DNA of 64,000 bases, taken from contig OX393550.1 in the NCBI GenBank assembly GCA_947650365.1, positions 70,429,978 through 70,493,977 on the forward strand, written 5' to 3'. The stretch's first letter is position 1. Every line of letters starts with the position of its first letter. The DNA is from Chamaelirium japonicum. Its lineage: Eukaryota > Streptophyta > Magnoliopsida > Liliales > Melanthiaceae. The notes below the pieces were generated by a model. The model had not been told where the DNA came from, ran no database searches, and saw only the letters and a list, made by a program, of their open reading frames with translations. Shown piece after piece: positions 1-13,200 of this stretch. The position numbers and the translations under genes are program-made.

Positions 1-23
1 TTTTTTTAATTTTTTTTGCACAT

Positions 24-640
24 TTATTACCGACGGTCTCATATTATCCGTCGGTAAAATGGTTTATACCGACAGCACGTATATCTCCGTCGGTACAATG
101 CTTTATACCGACGGACAAATAACGTCCGTCGGTAAAATGTCACGACGAAACTCAGGGTAAAAACCGAGTCTCTGGAAAAAAAGGAACCCTGAGTTTCGTC
201 GTGGTATTTTACCGACGGACGTTATTTGTCCGTCGGTATAAAGAATTGTACCGACGGAAATTATATGTCCGTCAGCACAATGCCGACGGGAATTAAATAT
301 CCGTCGGTACAAATGTCACGACGAAACTCAGGGTAAAAACTGAGCCTCTGGAAAAAATGGAACCCTGAGTTTCGTCGTGATATTTTACCGACGGAATTTA
401 TTGGTCCGTCGGTATACAACCATTATACCGACGAAGATTACATGTCCGTCGGTAACAATGCCGACGGCAATTAAATGTCCGTCGGTAAAAATGTCACGAC
501 GAAACTTAGGGTAAAAACCGAGTCTCTGGAAAAAATGGAACCCTGAGTTTCGTCGTTGGTTTTTACCGACGGAATTTATTATACCGTCGGTAAAAAGGTT
601 AGTTTTACCGACGGAAGTAAAAAGTTCCGTCGGTAAAAAC
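24..640 (+). repeat. 5' subterminal ACCGACGG repeats of CACTA A
   Basis: Many copies of ACCGACGG and its complement CCGTCGGT are arranged as facing pairs 10-20 bp apart, so each pair can form a small palindrome. In En/Spm-type elements such subterminal motifs bind the TNPA protein. That role here is inferred from family knowledge. The same core motif occurs in the subterminal regions of the two other CACTA elements in the window (36690-37040, 46118-46545 and 52315-52745). Confidence 0.85.
141..557. repeat. Three tandem ~176-bp units each with an 18-bp-arm hairpin
   Basis: Hairpins lie at 141-203, 317-379 and 495-557. The first two have perfect 18-bp arms (CACGACGAAACTCAGGGT and its exact complement) around a ~27-nt loop. 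The third has arm mismatches. Spacing is 176 and 178 bp. They alternate with the ACCGACGG palindromes. I see no equivalent in the ends of CACTA elements B or C, so this appears specific to element A or its subfamily. Confidence 0.85.
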
Positions 641-704
641 CCTGCAATATATTTCTTTCAGCGATCCCCGGCCTTCTGTTCTGTTTCGATCTAACCTCTC
701 CCCG

Positions 705-918
705 CCCCTCTCTCTCTCTCTAAATCTCCCCCCCTCCCTGGCCTCCCTCCCCCCCTCCCCGGCGACCGGCGGCGAGCACCTCCTCCTCCTCCTCCTCCTC
801 GTGGGCTCCTCCTCCTCCTCCCCGGCGATCGACGGTGAGCTCCATCTCCTCCTCCTCGTCCTCCTCGTGGGCTCCGGTGAGATCCTCCTCCTCCTCCTCC
901 TCCTCCTCGCCTCCTCTC
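705..918. repeat. CT/CTC-rich simple sequence, probable TNPD 5' leader
   Basis: A pyrimidine-rich stretch with (CT)n then (CTC)n runs just inside the 5' subterminal region. The corresponding place in CACTA B (45845-46070, reversed) is also C-rich on the element's sense strand. It is probably a promoter or 5'UTR low-complexity tract. The Glu-rich ORF read from the opposite strand is a by-product. From 960 to 1590 I see only AT-rich leader or intron sequence without coding features. Confidence 0.6.
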
Positions 919-1589
919 CTCCTAGTGCTTCCGACCCCTTGGTTTACCAACTTGTTCGGGTAATTTGTTCAGATTAACATGTTGCTACCATTTTGTGCAT
1001 ATGTTTCATTGCAATTCACTCTGTTCATGGGATTTTGCATGAAGGGGGATATTATTTTGTGCTTTAGTAGGCAATGGACTGTTTGAATTTCTTGTAAAAC
1101 TTGTTGGGATGAGTTTGTATACCATGTTCTTCATCTTTCCTTGGTGAAGTGCTGACAAACCTAGCAAAACTTTGGTTTAGGAGCTTGCTGGACCTTTGCA
1201 AGTTGAGGGTAGAAGGTTTTTTTTTTTTTGGAATGGCAGGCTGAAGGTGTGAGGTCGGTGATTGGGGAAGCTATGGGGATCTATGCAAATTGGAACAAGT
1301 TATGGGGAGCTATGGGGGTTTCATGATTAAATCATAATTTAAAAGTGAATAGCCTTAAGCAATAAGCATACATTACATAAATTAATTGATTGAATGTGAA
1401 TTTGTAGTTATTAAGTTAATCATGTAATTCATGCTCCTAAATTGAATTTCCACAAAAATAAAACAAAAATTTCTGCATAGCAATATATTTTGGTAATTTA
1501 GAAGATAAAGTTATGCACAAGTTGGTTTTTAGTGAGAGTTGATGTTGTTTAGAAGATAAAGTTATGCACAAGTGGTATGATCGGTAAAT

Positions 1590-4500
1590 TTGATAAGTTT
1601 TGGACAATTTGATAAGTTTTGGACAATTTTGAAATTACTTCAGGTGTTGTATAGCCAGATAGACAAGATATCTTCGATCGATAAGAGTTGGATGCGTAAT
1701 TCGAATCGCATGAGCCAAGAGTACAGAGAAGGAGTCAGGAAATTTCTGGATTTTGCATTTGAGCGTCTTGCACCGCTTGATGGAAAAATTGTGTGTCCCT
1801 GTATAGACTGCGGAAGGGTGACTAGGAAGGTTCGAGAGGAATGTGAGGTTGATCTGGTAATGCGTGGCATTGACATTAACTATACCCGTTGGTTCTCGCA
1901 CGGTGAGGAGCTAGATGCAGTCCCCATGGTAGCTCACGGTGAAACTACAAACACAGTGATCGCTGATGATAATATTAATAGAGACGATGATGATGACATG
2001 CAGGGTATGATACATGATTTGCAAGGTGGAATAGGCACGGAAACACCGTCAGGTGATCAGCCCAATATTGAAGCGGACAAGTTCTACAGATTGCTTAAAG
2101 ATGCCGAACAACCTCTATACCCGGGGTGTGAGAAGTTTTCAAAACTCTCTTTCACTGTAAAGCTTCTTCATTTGAAGTGCCTCAATGGTTGGAGTAATAA
2201 GTCATTTAATATGTTGGTAGAGTTGCTGAAAGAGGTTTTTCCTATGGGTGAGACAGTACCGAAATCATTCTACGAGGCGAAGAAGACAATTAAAGATCTC
2301 AGTCTGGGTTATGAGAAAATTGATGCATGCGTGAACGATTGTATGTTGTACCGGAAAGAGTACGAACATACGCGGTCATGCCACATATGCGGAGCAATGA
2401 GATATAAAGAGACAGATGCCGAGTCTAGTACCAGTCGAAGGAAGAAAAATGTATCTGCAAAGGTTCTCCTATACTTCCCGCTTAGGGACAGGCTTCAGAG
2501 GTTGTTATGTCATCGAAGACTACTGAGCACATAAGGTGGCATGCACGAGAACGTACAGATGACGGGATTATGAGACATCCGGCCGACTCTCTGACGTGGA
2601 AAGATTTTGATCATACCTATCCTGAATTCGCATGTGAAGTTCGCAACGTCAGGTTAGGGCTTGCTAGCGATGGCTTCAATCCCTTTGGGAATATGAGTGT
2701 GTCGTACAGCATTTGGCCAGTTGTCCTAGTTCCATACAATTTGCCTCCCTGGATGTGCTTAAAAAAGCCATACACAATACTCTCCTTGCTCATTCCCGGA
2801 CCCAGGTCGCCTGGTAATGATATTGACATTTATTTGCAGCCGTTGATTGAGGAGTTGAACGAGTTATGGGAAGTTGGGGCCGATACGTATGATGCCTCGT
2901 TGCGCCAGAATTTTCGGATGCATGCGGCACTTCTATGGACGATCAACGATTTTCCTGCATATGCTAACTTATCCGGGTAGAGTACTAAAGGAAAATTGGC
3001 ATGCCCTACATGCAATAAGGAGACAGATTCATTACGGTTGAAGAATGGAGGCAAGTTCTGTTATATGGGCCATCGAAGATTTCTTGTTGATGGCCATAAG
3101 TGGAGGCAGAACAAAAGAGCGTTCAATGGCAAGAAGGAACTTGCAAAGGCCCCGGAGCAGCTTTCGGGGGTAGAAGTCTTGTGCGAATTGGATCAGCTTG
3201 ATGCCGTGGAAGAGAACGTATGAAGATTCTACGCGTGAGCATAACTGGAAGAAGAAGAGTATTTTCTTTAAACTACCGTACTGGAGCAGCCTACTCTTGC
3301 GGCATAACTTGGATGTCATGCATATCGAGAAAAATGTGTGTGACAACATTATAGGAACACTGCTGAATCTCGACGGTAAGACGAAGGATAATCTTAAATC
3401 TTGTCTCGATCTTAAGGAGTTGAGCATCCGAAAATCACTTCATCCCCAAGAGATTGGGGATAAGTATGTGTTGCCAGTTGCATGCTACACCATGAGCTCA
3501 CAGCAAAAGGCAGCCTTATGTGCATTCCTACGGTCTGTGAAAACGCCAGACGGTTATTCTTCGAATATCACACGATGCGTGCAAGAGAACGGCCGGAAGT
3601 TGTCTGGATTAAAGAGCCACGATTGTCATGTTCTTATGCAGTGATTGTTATCTCTTGCTATACGTGAAAATTTAACCGAACAGGTGTCCGGTCCGTTAAT
3701 TGAGCTCAGCACTTTTTTCAGACAGTTGTGCTCGAAGGTACTTAGAGTGGACCAACTTGATCAGATGGAGAGGGATATTGCGATCACATTGTGCAAGCTA
3801 GAGATGATATTTCCACCTTTCTTCTTTGATGTCATGGTGCATTTGACCGTTCACTTGGCAAATGAGGCCAAACTCGGCGGCCCAGTTCATTACCGCTGGA
3901 TGTATTTTATCGAGAGGTAATCGTCTCGTCTCATTCGCACAATATATGTATTTGATCGTTCTTGATATATTCATCTAAATATTTTTTTCTCAAATTAGGT
4001 ACTTGCGAACATTGAAATCATATGTTCGTAATAAAAGTCGTCCGGAGGGATCAATTGCTGAAGGATACCTAGCAGAAGAATGTCTAATATTCTGCTCAAG
4101 ATACCTACATGGTATAGACACGCGATTCAATCAACTTGAGCGGAACTATGACGGTGGTCCAATAGACTTCGATGGGGGTCTGTCTATATTTGCTGAAATA
4201 GGTAGACCTGTAGGAGGAGGCAAAACCTGTCGATTGTCTGTAGATGAGATTCAACAGGCACATATGTATGTGTTGCGCCAATGTGATGAAGTGTGGCCAT
4301 TCATTGAGTAAGCATTTTACGATCATTTACTCATTCTTTCAGTCCGTTCATTAAGTATATGTGCTAATTATAATCTAATTCATAACCTGTAAAACAAGAA
4401 GCATAAAGCCATCATTAATAATCGGGGTACTCGAAATGCTCCCCAAATTCATGATCGTGAATTCCCATCGTGGTTCGAGAAACACGTAAGTATTCACATC

Positions 4501-5251
4501 ATTACTGAATTTTATTGACATCCATTACTGAACAATAATTATGTGTTCATATCATGAATGTCATGTGGTTATTATAGGCACAAGAGCTGCACGACAACCA
4601 CGATCCGCTGATGAATGAGGATATCTGGTGCTTATCTTGTAGTCCTTTGCAAGACGCAATATCGTACGATGGTTATATCGTAAACGGTTATAGATTTCGG
4701 ACGAAAGATAGTGAAAAATCATGAAGAACCCAAAATAGTGGGGTTGTCATCAACGGTGAGCAAGAAGAATTAGAAAATATCGACTTCTACGGCGTCCTGA
4801 ATGAGATTCTCAAGATTAAATTCCTTGGCCAAAATCGGATCGTATTATTCAAATGCGATTGTATGATGTTAATAATCACGGGACTGGTTATAATGTCGAT
4901 AAATACGGTTTTATCAGCATCAACACTGGCAAGAGATTGAATACCCAATATGAAGATCCATTCATTCTTGCCTCTCAAGCGCAACAGATATTTTATACAC
5001 CGGATAATACCTCTCCAGGTTGGCAAATTGTAGTCAGGTCACCACCCAGAGATTTTTATGATATGGGAGACAAGGATGTGGGGGTCGTCGATGATGATTT
5101 GGATGCATACCAGAATGATGAGATAATCATTGTCGACACAGTGCACGACGAAAATAAAGATGTCAACAATATAAACTGGACAGCGAATGCAGATCAAATG
5201 ATAGAAGAGGGATGCGATGAGAGTGACAGAGATGAGACAGAAAATGACTAG
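1590..5251 (+). pseudogene. TNPD/TNP2-type CACTA transposase, broken
   Basis: Family order is preserved. There is a transposase-associated Cys domain near 1690-1910 (WM..., CPCIDC), then the TNP2/Transposase_21 core (FNPFGNMS, LIPGPRSPGNDID and IEKNVCDNI motifs), a DUF4218-like part (3645-4310) and a DUF4216-like part (4570-5251). This would be the catalytic DDE-type transposase. It cannot give one protein. A frameshift lies near 2505, TAG at 2978-2980 replaces the Trp of an LSGW motif, a frameshift lies near 3200-3220, TGA occurs at 3642-3644, another stop near 4720, and a one-base deletion near 4860. CACTA B keeps the missing base of that last motif (DWYDV). Introns are visible, for example 3917-3998 (GT...AG). 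The first ATG used, 1590, is uncertain. The DKSWM start motif near 1685 suggests an exon join nearby. Confidence 0.88.
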
Positions 5252-5254
5252 ACC

Positions 5255-5512
5255 GTATGTAAATCAAATTGTTTCATATTTAAATCAAATTGTTTCATAT
5301 ATAAATCATATTATTTCATATGTATATCATATTAATTTATACTGTTTCATATGTAAATCAAACTGTTTCATATGTAAATCATACCGTTTCATATGTAAAT
5401 CAAATTGTTTTATATTGTTTCATAAATCATACTGTTTCATATGTAAATCAAACTGTTTCATATTGTTTCATATGTAAATCTTACTGTTTCATATGTAAAT
5501 TAAACTGTTTCA
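5255..5512 (+). repeat. ~21-bp minisatellite between TNPD and TNPA
   Basis: Imperfect tandem copies of a unit like GTTTCATATGTAAATCAAAC fill the gap between the transposase stop and the TNPA start codon. The complementary ATATGAAACA repeat sits at the same place in CACTA B (43150-43400), so it belongs to the family. It may form the 3' end of TNPD or the promoter/5'UTR of TNPA. Confidence 0.85.
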
Positions 5513-5513
5513 G

Positions 5514-7201
5514 ATGGCATCACGGTCATATGTTCGTAGAGGCAGGGGTGGGGTAGCTCGGAGCGCTCCGGTTGCCACCCCAGGGTCCGAGGCCGAGCCG
5601 TCCGGATCTGGTAGTGTTGTTCCTCTCTCCACACCAGCTCCTGATGTGGTCGTAGCCTCCGGAGCTTCGAGCAGTGCTCAGCACTCGGTTGCAGCGTCTA
5701 CGCCCACAGGTAATGTTTAGATCTAAAGTTTTATACATATTGTAAATACTTCTTCAGTACTGATGTATATTTTATTTGCAGGGTCGAGGATCACCAGGCA
5801 CGTAGGCGACCGGGGCGTGACGACGGCCCGGCGCTTGTCGACCTTACGCGAGCCGCTTTCCCTATATTGGAGCGGCAGGACCTTTGTGGGCGAGCACGCT
5901 TCTGACGCCGCCACGTGGGTCGGTATTATAGTACGGGAGGAGAGGAATGCCCCGATTGTGGGGTTAAGGGGGTGGAAGAACATTGATGCATCCTATAAGG
6001 ATAGGATGTATCAGCAGTTTTTGGTATGTTAGTTTCATTAAAGCATTTTAGAATAATATCGTACTTCTTTAATTATAATTTGATTTGATAAAATGACTTG
6101 TTTCTAAATTGATTTTACAGGAGAAATTTAAATGGGAGAACATGGAAACCGACACCCATCGGGAGGACTTGTGGAAGATGATGGGTGAGTGGTACAGGGA
6201 TTACCGTCACGAGCTCTACCAGCTCTACGGTTACTTGGTCGGCCAGCCGGCTGAGGAGATACAGGCTGCGGCTGGGACGAGAGACGCGCCACCGCTACAT
6301 GTTCTACAGTTTTTGGTCGCTCACTGGGCCACTCCTCACTTTCAGGTATAATCATAATTTTGTTGATTCGTACTTGTTTTAATATTATACTAAAAATTTG
6401 TATTGATGTTTCAAAATTTAATCGATTGACATAGATGAGTTCATGTAAAGGCAAGCAGAATAGAAGTGCCTCGACGATACCTGCTCCAGTGAAGGGGAGG
6501 ACCTCCATGCCCCAGCTTGCCCAGCAGCTGGTAAATGATACAAACATTGTTATTATTTAAAGCTCTATACATGTTATATTAACTCATCTATTTATTTTAT
6601 ATGTCCAACAGACACAATCCTTGGGCCACGAGCCTAATAGGATTGACCTTTTTGAGACCTCTAGGAGGCGGCGTACCGATGGGGCATTTCTGGACGACAG
6701 GGTTGCCTCGCAAGTGGTAAGTAATTAAATTACTATTAATATATTCTTATACGACTTCATTGAATATCATTCGTTGTTTTTATATAGGAGAGGATGCGAC
6801 TTCTGGTGACCCCGTCGGGCGAGGCCGGCTCCTCCTCCAGCTCAGTATCTGTCGACTCAGCGATGGATACTGTGCTGAGACCTGCCACGCACGACCGTGT
6901 CCTTTGTACGGGCCTTGGAGTCACGCCCTCCTCCTACTTTGGACGAGAGGGTATGCGCTCGAGGGCACGGGACACCCAGACCGGTGCTATCACTCAGCTG
7001 CAGTCTGCGCTAGACGCGGAGCGAGAGCAGAGGCAGGCCCTCGAGCAGAGGGTTGAGGCGGAGCGAGAGCAGAGGCAGGCCCTCGAGCAGAGGGTTGAGG
7101 CGGAGAAGAAGGCCCTCGATGAGGAAAGAGAAGCTCGCAGGGAACTGGAGCGTAAATTTTATGACTTCATAAGCAGGTCTAGCAGTGGCTCATCCTCATG
7201 A
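5514..7201 (+). CDS. TNPA-like CACTA accessory protein (Transposase_24-like), open in six exons
   Basis: Exons 5514-5709, 5782-6023, 6121-6345, 6435-6530, 6612-6716 and 6788-7201 all have GT...AG borders and consistent phase. Together they give 426 codons (425 residues plus TGA) without a stop. The N-terminus is Arg/Gly- and Ser/Ala-rich. The middle contains a W-R-...-FKWE region and WYRDYRHELYQLYGYLVG, resembling the plant Ptta/En-Spm Transposase_24 family. The C-terminus (about 7015-7160) is a Glu/Arg/Gln coiled coil with a direct duplication of a 15-residue block. In En/Spm systems TNPA binds subterminal repeats and cooperates with TNPD. That function is inferred. The TNPD upstream is dead, so a transposase would have to be supplied in trans. 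A degraded homologue lies in CACTA B (41501-43116). Confidence 0.8.
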
Positions 7202-7205
7202 TTAG

Positions 7206-10200
7206 GTACTTACTAATCTTCATAATATTAGTAAAAAATATGAATCTTACTAATTTGAGTTTAGATCATATTATCACACTTATGATTTTCCAACACTTAG
7301 ACTCTAAATCGGTGAATCGGATCGTAAATTGGTCAAATATCCAATTAGAACCCGCTCGCAAGTCCGAAATATGGAATAATTCCAAGTTCGAATTATCGGA
7401 TGCCGATCCGATCGAATCCAAACCTATTTCATATCCGAAACATGCTAACTTATGATTTTCCAACACTTAGACACTAAATCGGTGAATCAGAGCGTCAATT
7501 GGTCAAATATCCAATTAGAACTCGCTCGCAAGTCCGAAATATGAAATAATTCCAACTTTGAATTATCGGATGCCGATCCGATGACGATCCGATCGAATCC
7601 AAACCTATTTCAAATCCGAAACACGCTAACTTATGATTTTCCAACACTTAAACTCTAAATCGGTGAATCGGATCATAAATTGGTCAAATATCCAATTAGA
7701 ACCCGCTCGCAAGTCCGAAATACGGAATAATTCCAAGTTCGAATTATCGGATGCCGATCCGATGACGATCCGATCGAATCCAAACCTATTTCAAGTCCGA
7801 AACACGCTAACTTATGATTTTCCAACACTTAGACTCTAAATCGGTGAATCGGAGCGTAAATTGGTCAAATATCCAATTAGAACCCGCTCGCAAGTCCGAA
7901 ATACGGAATAATTCCAACTTCGAATTATCGGATGCCCATCCGATGATGATCCGATCGAATCCAAACCTATTTCAAATCCGAAACACGCTAACTTATGATT
8001 TTCCAACACTTAGACTCTAAATCGGTGAATCGGATCGTAAATTGCTCAAATATCCAATTAGAACCCGCTCGCAAGTCCGAAATACAGAATAATTCCAAGT
8101 TCGAATTATCGGATGCCGATCCGATGACGATCCGATCGAATCCAAACCTATTTCAAATCCGAAAAACGCTAACTTATGATTTTCCAACACTTAGACTCTA
8201 AATCGGTGAATCGGATCGTAAATTGGTCAAATATCCAATTAGAACCTGCTCGCAAGTCCGAAATACGGAATAATTCCAAGTTCGAATTATCGGATGCCGA
8301 TCCGATGACGATCCGATCGAATCCAAACCTATTTCATATCCGAAACACGCTAACTTATGATTTTCCAACACTTAGACTCTAAATCGGTGAATCGGAGCGT
8401 AAATTGGTCAAATATCCAATTAGAACTCGCTCACAAGTCCGAAATACGGAATAATTCTAACTTTGAATTATCGGATGCCGATCCGATGACGATCCGATCG
8501 AATCCAAACCTATTTCAAATCCGAAACACGCTAACTTATGATTTTCCAACACTTAGACTCTAAATCGGTGAATCGGATCGTAAATTGGTAAAATATCCAA
8601 TTAAAACCCGCTCGCAAGTCCGAAATACGAAATAATTCCAACTTCGAATTATCGGATGCCCATCCGATGACGATCCGATCGAATCCAAACCTATTTCAAA
8701 TCCGAAACACGCTAACTTATGATTTTCCAACACTTAGACTCTAAATCGGTGAATCGGATCGTAAATTGGTCAAATATCCAATTAGAACCCACTCGCAAGT
8801 CCGAAATACAGAATAATTTCAAGTTTGAATTATCGAATGCCGATCCGATGACGATCCGATCGAATCCAAACCTATTTCAAATCCGAAACACGCTAACTTA
8901 TGATTTTCCAACACTTAGACTCTAAATCGGTGAATCGGATCGTAAATTGGTCAAATATCCAATTAGAACCCGCTCGCAAGTCCGAAATACGGAATAATTC
9001 CAAGTTCGAATTATCGGATGCCGATCCGATGACGATCGATCGAATCCAAACCTATTTCATATCCGAAACACGCTAACTTATGATTTTCCAACACTTAGAC
9101 TCTAAATCGGTGAATCGGAGCATAAATTGGTCAAATATCCAATTAGAACTCACTGGCAAGTCCGAAATACGGAATAGTTCCAACTTCGAATTATCGGATG
9201 CCGATCCGATGACGATCCGATCGAATCCAAACCTATTTCAAATCCGAAACACGCTAACTTATGATTTTCCAACACTTAGACTCTAAATCGGTGAATCGGA
9301 TCGTAAATTGGTCAAATATCCAATTAGAACCCGCTCGCAAGTCCGAAATACGGAATAATTCCAAGTTCTAATTATCGGATGCCGATCCGATGACGATCCG
9401 ATCGAATCCAAACCTATTTCAAATCCGAAACATGCTAACTTATGATTTTCCAACACTTAGACTCTAAATCGGTGAATCGGAGTGTAAATTGGTCAAATAT
9501 CCAATTAGAACCCGCTCGCAAGTCCGAAATACGGAATAATTCCAACTTCGAATTATCGGATGCCGATCCGATGACAATCCAATCGAATCCAAACCTATTT
9601 CAAATCCAAAACACTCTAACTTATGATTTTCCAACACTTAGACTCTAAATCGGTGAATCGGATCGTAAATTGGTCAAATATCCAATTAGAACCCGCTCGC
9701 AAGTCCGAAATATGGAATAATTCCAAGTTCGAATTATCGGATGCCGATCCGATGATGATCCGATCGAATCCAAACCTATTTCAAATCCGAAACACGCTAA
9801 CTTATGATTTTCCAGCACTTAGACTCTAAATCGGTGAATCGGATCGTAAATTGCTTAAATATCCAATTAGAACCCGCTCGCAAGTCCGAAATACGGAATA
9901 ATTCCAAGTTCGAATTATCGGATGCTGATTCGGTGATGATTGGATCGAATCCAAACCTATTTCATATCCGAAACACGCTAACTTATTATTTTCCAACACT
10001 TAGACTCTAAATCGGTGAACCGGAGCGTAAATTGGTCAAATATCCAATTAGAACCCGCTCGCAAGTCCGAAATACGGAATAATTCCAAGTTCTAATTATC
10101 GGATGCCGATCCGTTGACGATCGGATCGAATCTAAACCTATTTCATATCCGAAACACGCTAACTTATGATTTTCCAACACTTAGACTCTAAATCGGTGAA

Positions 10201-13200
10201 TCAGAGCGTAAATTGGTCAAATATCCAATTAGAACTCGCACGCAAGTCCGAAAAACGGAATAATTCCAAGTTCGAATTATCGGATGCCGATCCGATGATG
10301 ATCCGATCGAACCCAAACCTATTTCAAATCCGAAACACGCTAATTTATGATTTTCCAACACTTAGACTCTAAATCGGTGAATCGGATCGTAAATTGGTCA
10401 AATATCCAATTAGAACCCGCTCACAAGTCCGAAATACGAAATAATTCCAAGTTCGAATTATCGGATGCCGATCCGATTGAATCCAAACCTATTTCATATC
10501 CGAAACACGCAAACTTATGATTTTCCAACACTTAGACTCTAAATCGGTGAATCGGATCGTAAATTGGTCAAATATCCAATTAGAACTCGCTCGCAAGTCC
10601 GAAATACGGAATAATTCCAAGTTCGAATTATCGGATGCCGATCCGATGACGATCCGATCGAATCCAAACCTATTTCAAATCCGAAACACGCTAACTTATT
10701 ATTTTCCAGCACTTAGACTCTAAATCGGTGAATCGGATGGTAAATTGGTCAAATATCCAATTAGAACCCGCTCGCAAGTCCGAAATACGAAATAATTCCA
10801 AGTTTGAATTATCGGATGCCGATCCGATGACGATCCGATCGAATCCAAACCTATTTCAAATCCGAAACACGCTAACGTATGATTTTCCAACACTTAGACC
10901 CTAAATCGGTGAATCGGAGCGTAAATTGGTCAAATATCCAATTAGAACCCGCTCGCAAGTCCGAAATACGGAATAATTCACAGTTCGAATTATCGGATGC
11001 CGATCCAATGACGATCCGATCGAATACAAACCTATTTCAAATCCGAAACACGCTAACTTATGATTTTCCAACACTTAGACTCTAAATCGGTGAATCGGAT
11101 CGTAAATTGCTCAAATATCCAATTAGAACCAGCTCGCAAGTCCGAAATACGGAATAATTCCAAGTTCTACTTATCGGATGCCGATCCGATGATGATCCGA
11201 TCGAATCCAAACCTATTTCAAATCCGAAACACGCTAACTTATTATTTTCCAGCACTTAGACTCTAAATCGATGAATCGGATCGTAAATTGCTCAAATATC
11301 CAATTAGAACCCGCTCGCAAGTCCGAAATACGGAATAATTCCAAGTTCGAATTATCGGATGCCGATCCGATGACGATCCGATCGAATCAAAACCTATTTC
11401 ATATCCGAAACACGCTAACTTATGATTTTCCAACACTTAGACTCTAAATCGGTGAATTGGATCGTAAATTGGTCAAATATCCAATTAGAACCCGCTCGCA
11501 AGTCCGAAATATGGAATAATTCAAACTTCGAATTATCAGATGCTGATCTGATGATGATCTGATCGAAACCAAACCTATTTCAAATCCGAAACACGCTAAC
11601 TTATGATTTTCCAACACTTAGACTCTAAATCGGTGAATCGGAGCGTAAATTGGTCAAATATCCATTTAGAACTCGCTCGCAAGTCCGAAATATGGAATAA
11701 TTCCAAGTTCGAATTATCGGATGCCAATCCGATGATGATCCGATCGAATCCAAACCTATTTCATATCCGAAATACGCTAACTTATGATTTTCCAACACTT
11801 AGACTCTAAATCGGTGAATCGGAGCGTAAATTGGTCAAATATCCAATTAGAACTCGCTCGCAAGTCCGAAATACGGAATAATTCCAACTGTGAATTATCG
11901 GATGCCGATCGGATGACGATCGGATCGAATCCAAACCTATTTCATATCCGAAACACGCTAACTTATGATTTTCCAACACTTAGACTCTAAATCGGTGAAT
12001 CGGAGCGTAAATTGGTCAAATATCCAATTAGAACCCGCTCGCAAGTCCAAAATACTGAATAATTCCAAGCAAAAATTATCGGATGCCGATCCGATGACGA
12101 TCCGATCGAATCCAAACCTATTTCAAATCCGAAACATGCTAACTTATTATTTTCCAACACTTTGACTCTAAATCGGTGAATCGGATCGTAAATTGCTCAA
12201 ATATCCAATTAGAACCCGCTCGCAAGTCCGAAATATAGAATAATTCCAAGTTCGAATTATCGGATGCCGATCCGATGACGATCGGATCGAATCCAAACCT
12301 ATTTCATATCTAAAACACTCTAACTTATGATTTTCCAACACTTAGACTCTAAATCGGTGAATCGGAGCGTAAATTGGTCAAATATCCAATTAGAACCCGC
12401 TCGCAAGTCCGAAATACGGAATAATTCCAGCTTCGAATTATCGGATGCCGATCCGATGACTATTGGATCGAATCCAAACCTATTTCATATCCGAAACACG
12501 CTAACTTATGATTTTCCAACACTTAGACTCTAAATCGGTGAATCGGATCGTAAATTGGTCAAATATCTAATTAGAACTCGCTCGCAAGTCCAAAATACGG
12601 AATAATTCCAACTTCGAATTATCGGATGCCGATCTGATGATGATCCGATCGAATCCAAACCTATTTCAAATCCGAAACACGCTAACTTATGATTTTCCAA
12701 CACTTAGACTCTAAATCGGTGAATCGGAGCGTAAATTGGTCAAATATCCAATTAGAACTCGCTCGCAAGTCCGAAATACGGAATAATTCCAACTTTGAAT
12801 TATCGGATGCCGATCCGATGACAATCCGATCGAATCCAAACCTATTTCATATCTGAAACACGCTAACTTATGATTTTCCAACACTTAGACTCTAAATCGG
12901 TGAATCGGATCGTAAATTGGTCAAATATCCAATTAGAACTCGCTCGCAAGTCCGAAATACGGAATAATTCTAACTTCGAATTATCGGATGCCGATTCGAT
13001 GACGATCGGATCGAATCCAAACCTATTTCATATCCGAAACACGCTAACTTATGATTTTCCAGCACTTAGACTCTAAATCGATGAATCGGAGCGTAAATTG
13101 CTCAAATATCCAATTAGAACTCGCTCGCAAGTCTGAAATACGGAATAATTCCAAGTTTGAATTATCGGATGCCGATCCGATGACGATCGGATCGAATCCA

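Noticed and set aside
103-312. Short minus-strand ORF in the CACTA A subterminal region
   Set aside because: Made of ACCGACGG motif translations.
720-950. Glu-rich minus-strand ORF
   Set aside because: Translation of a CTC simple repeat.
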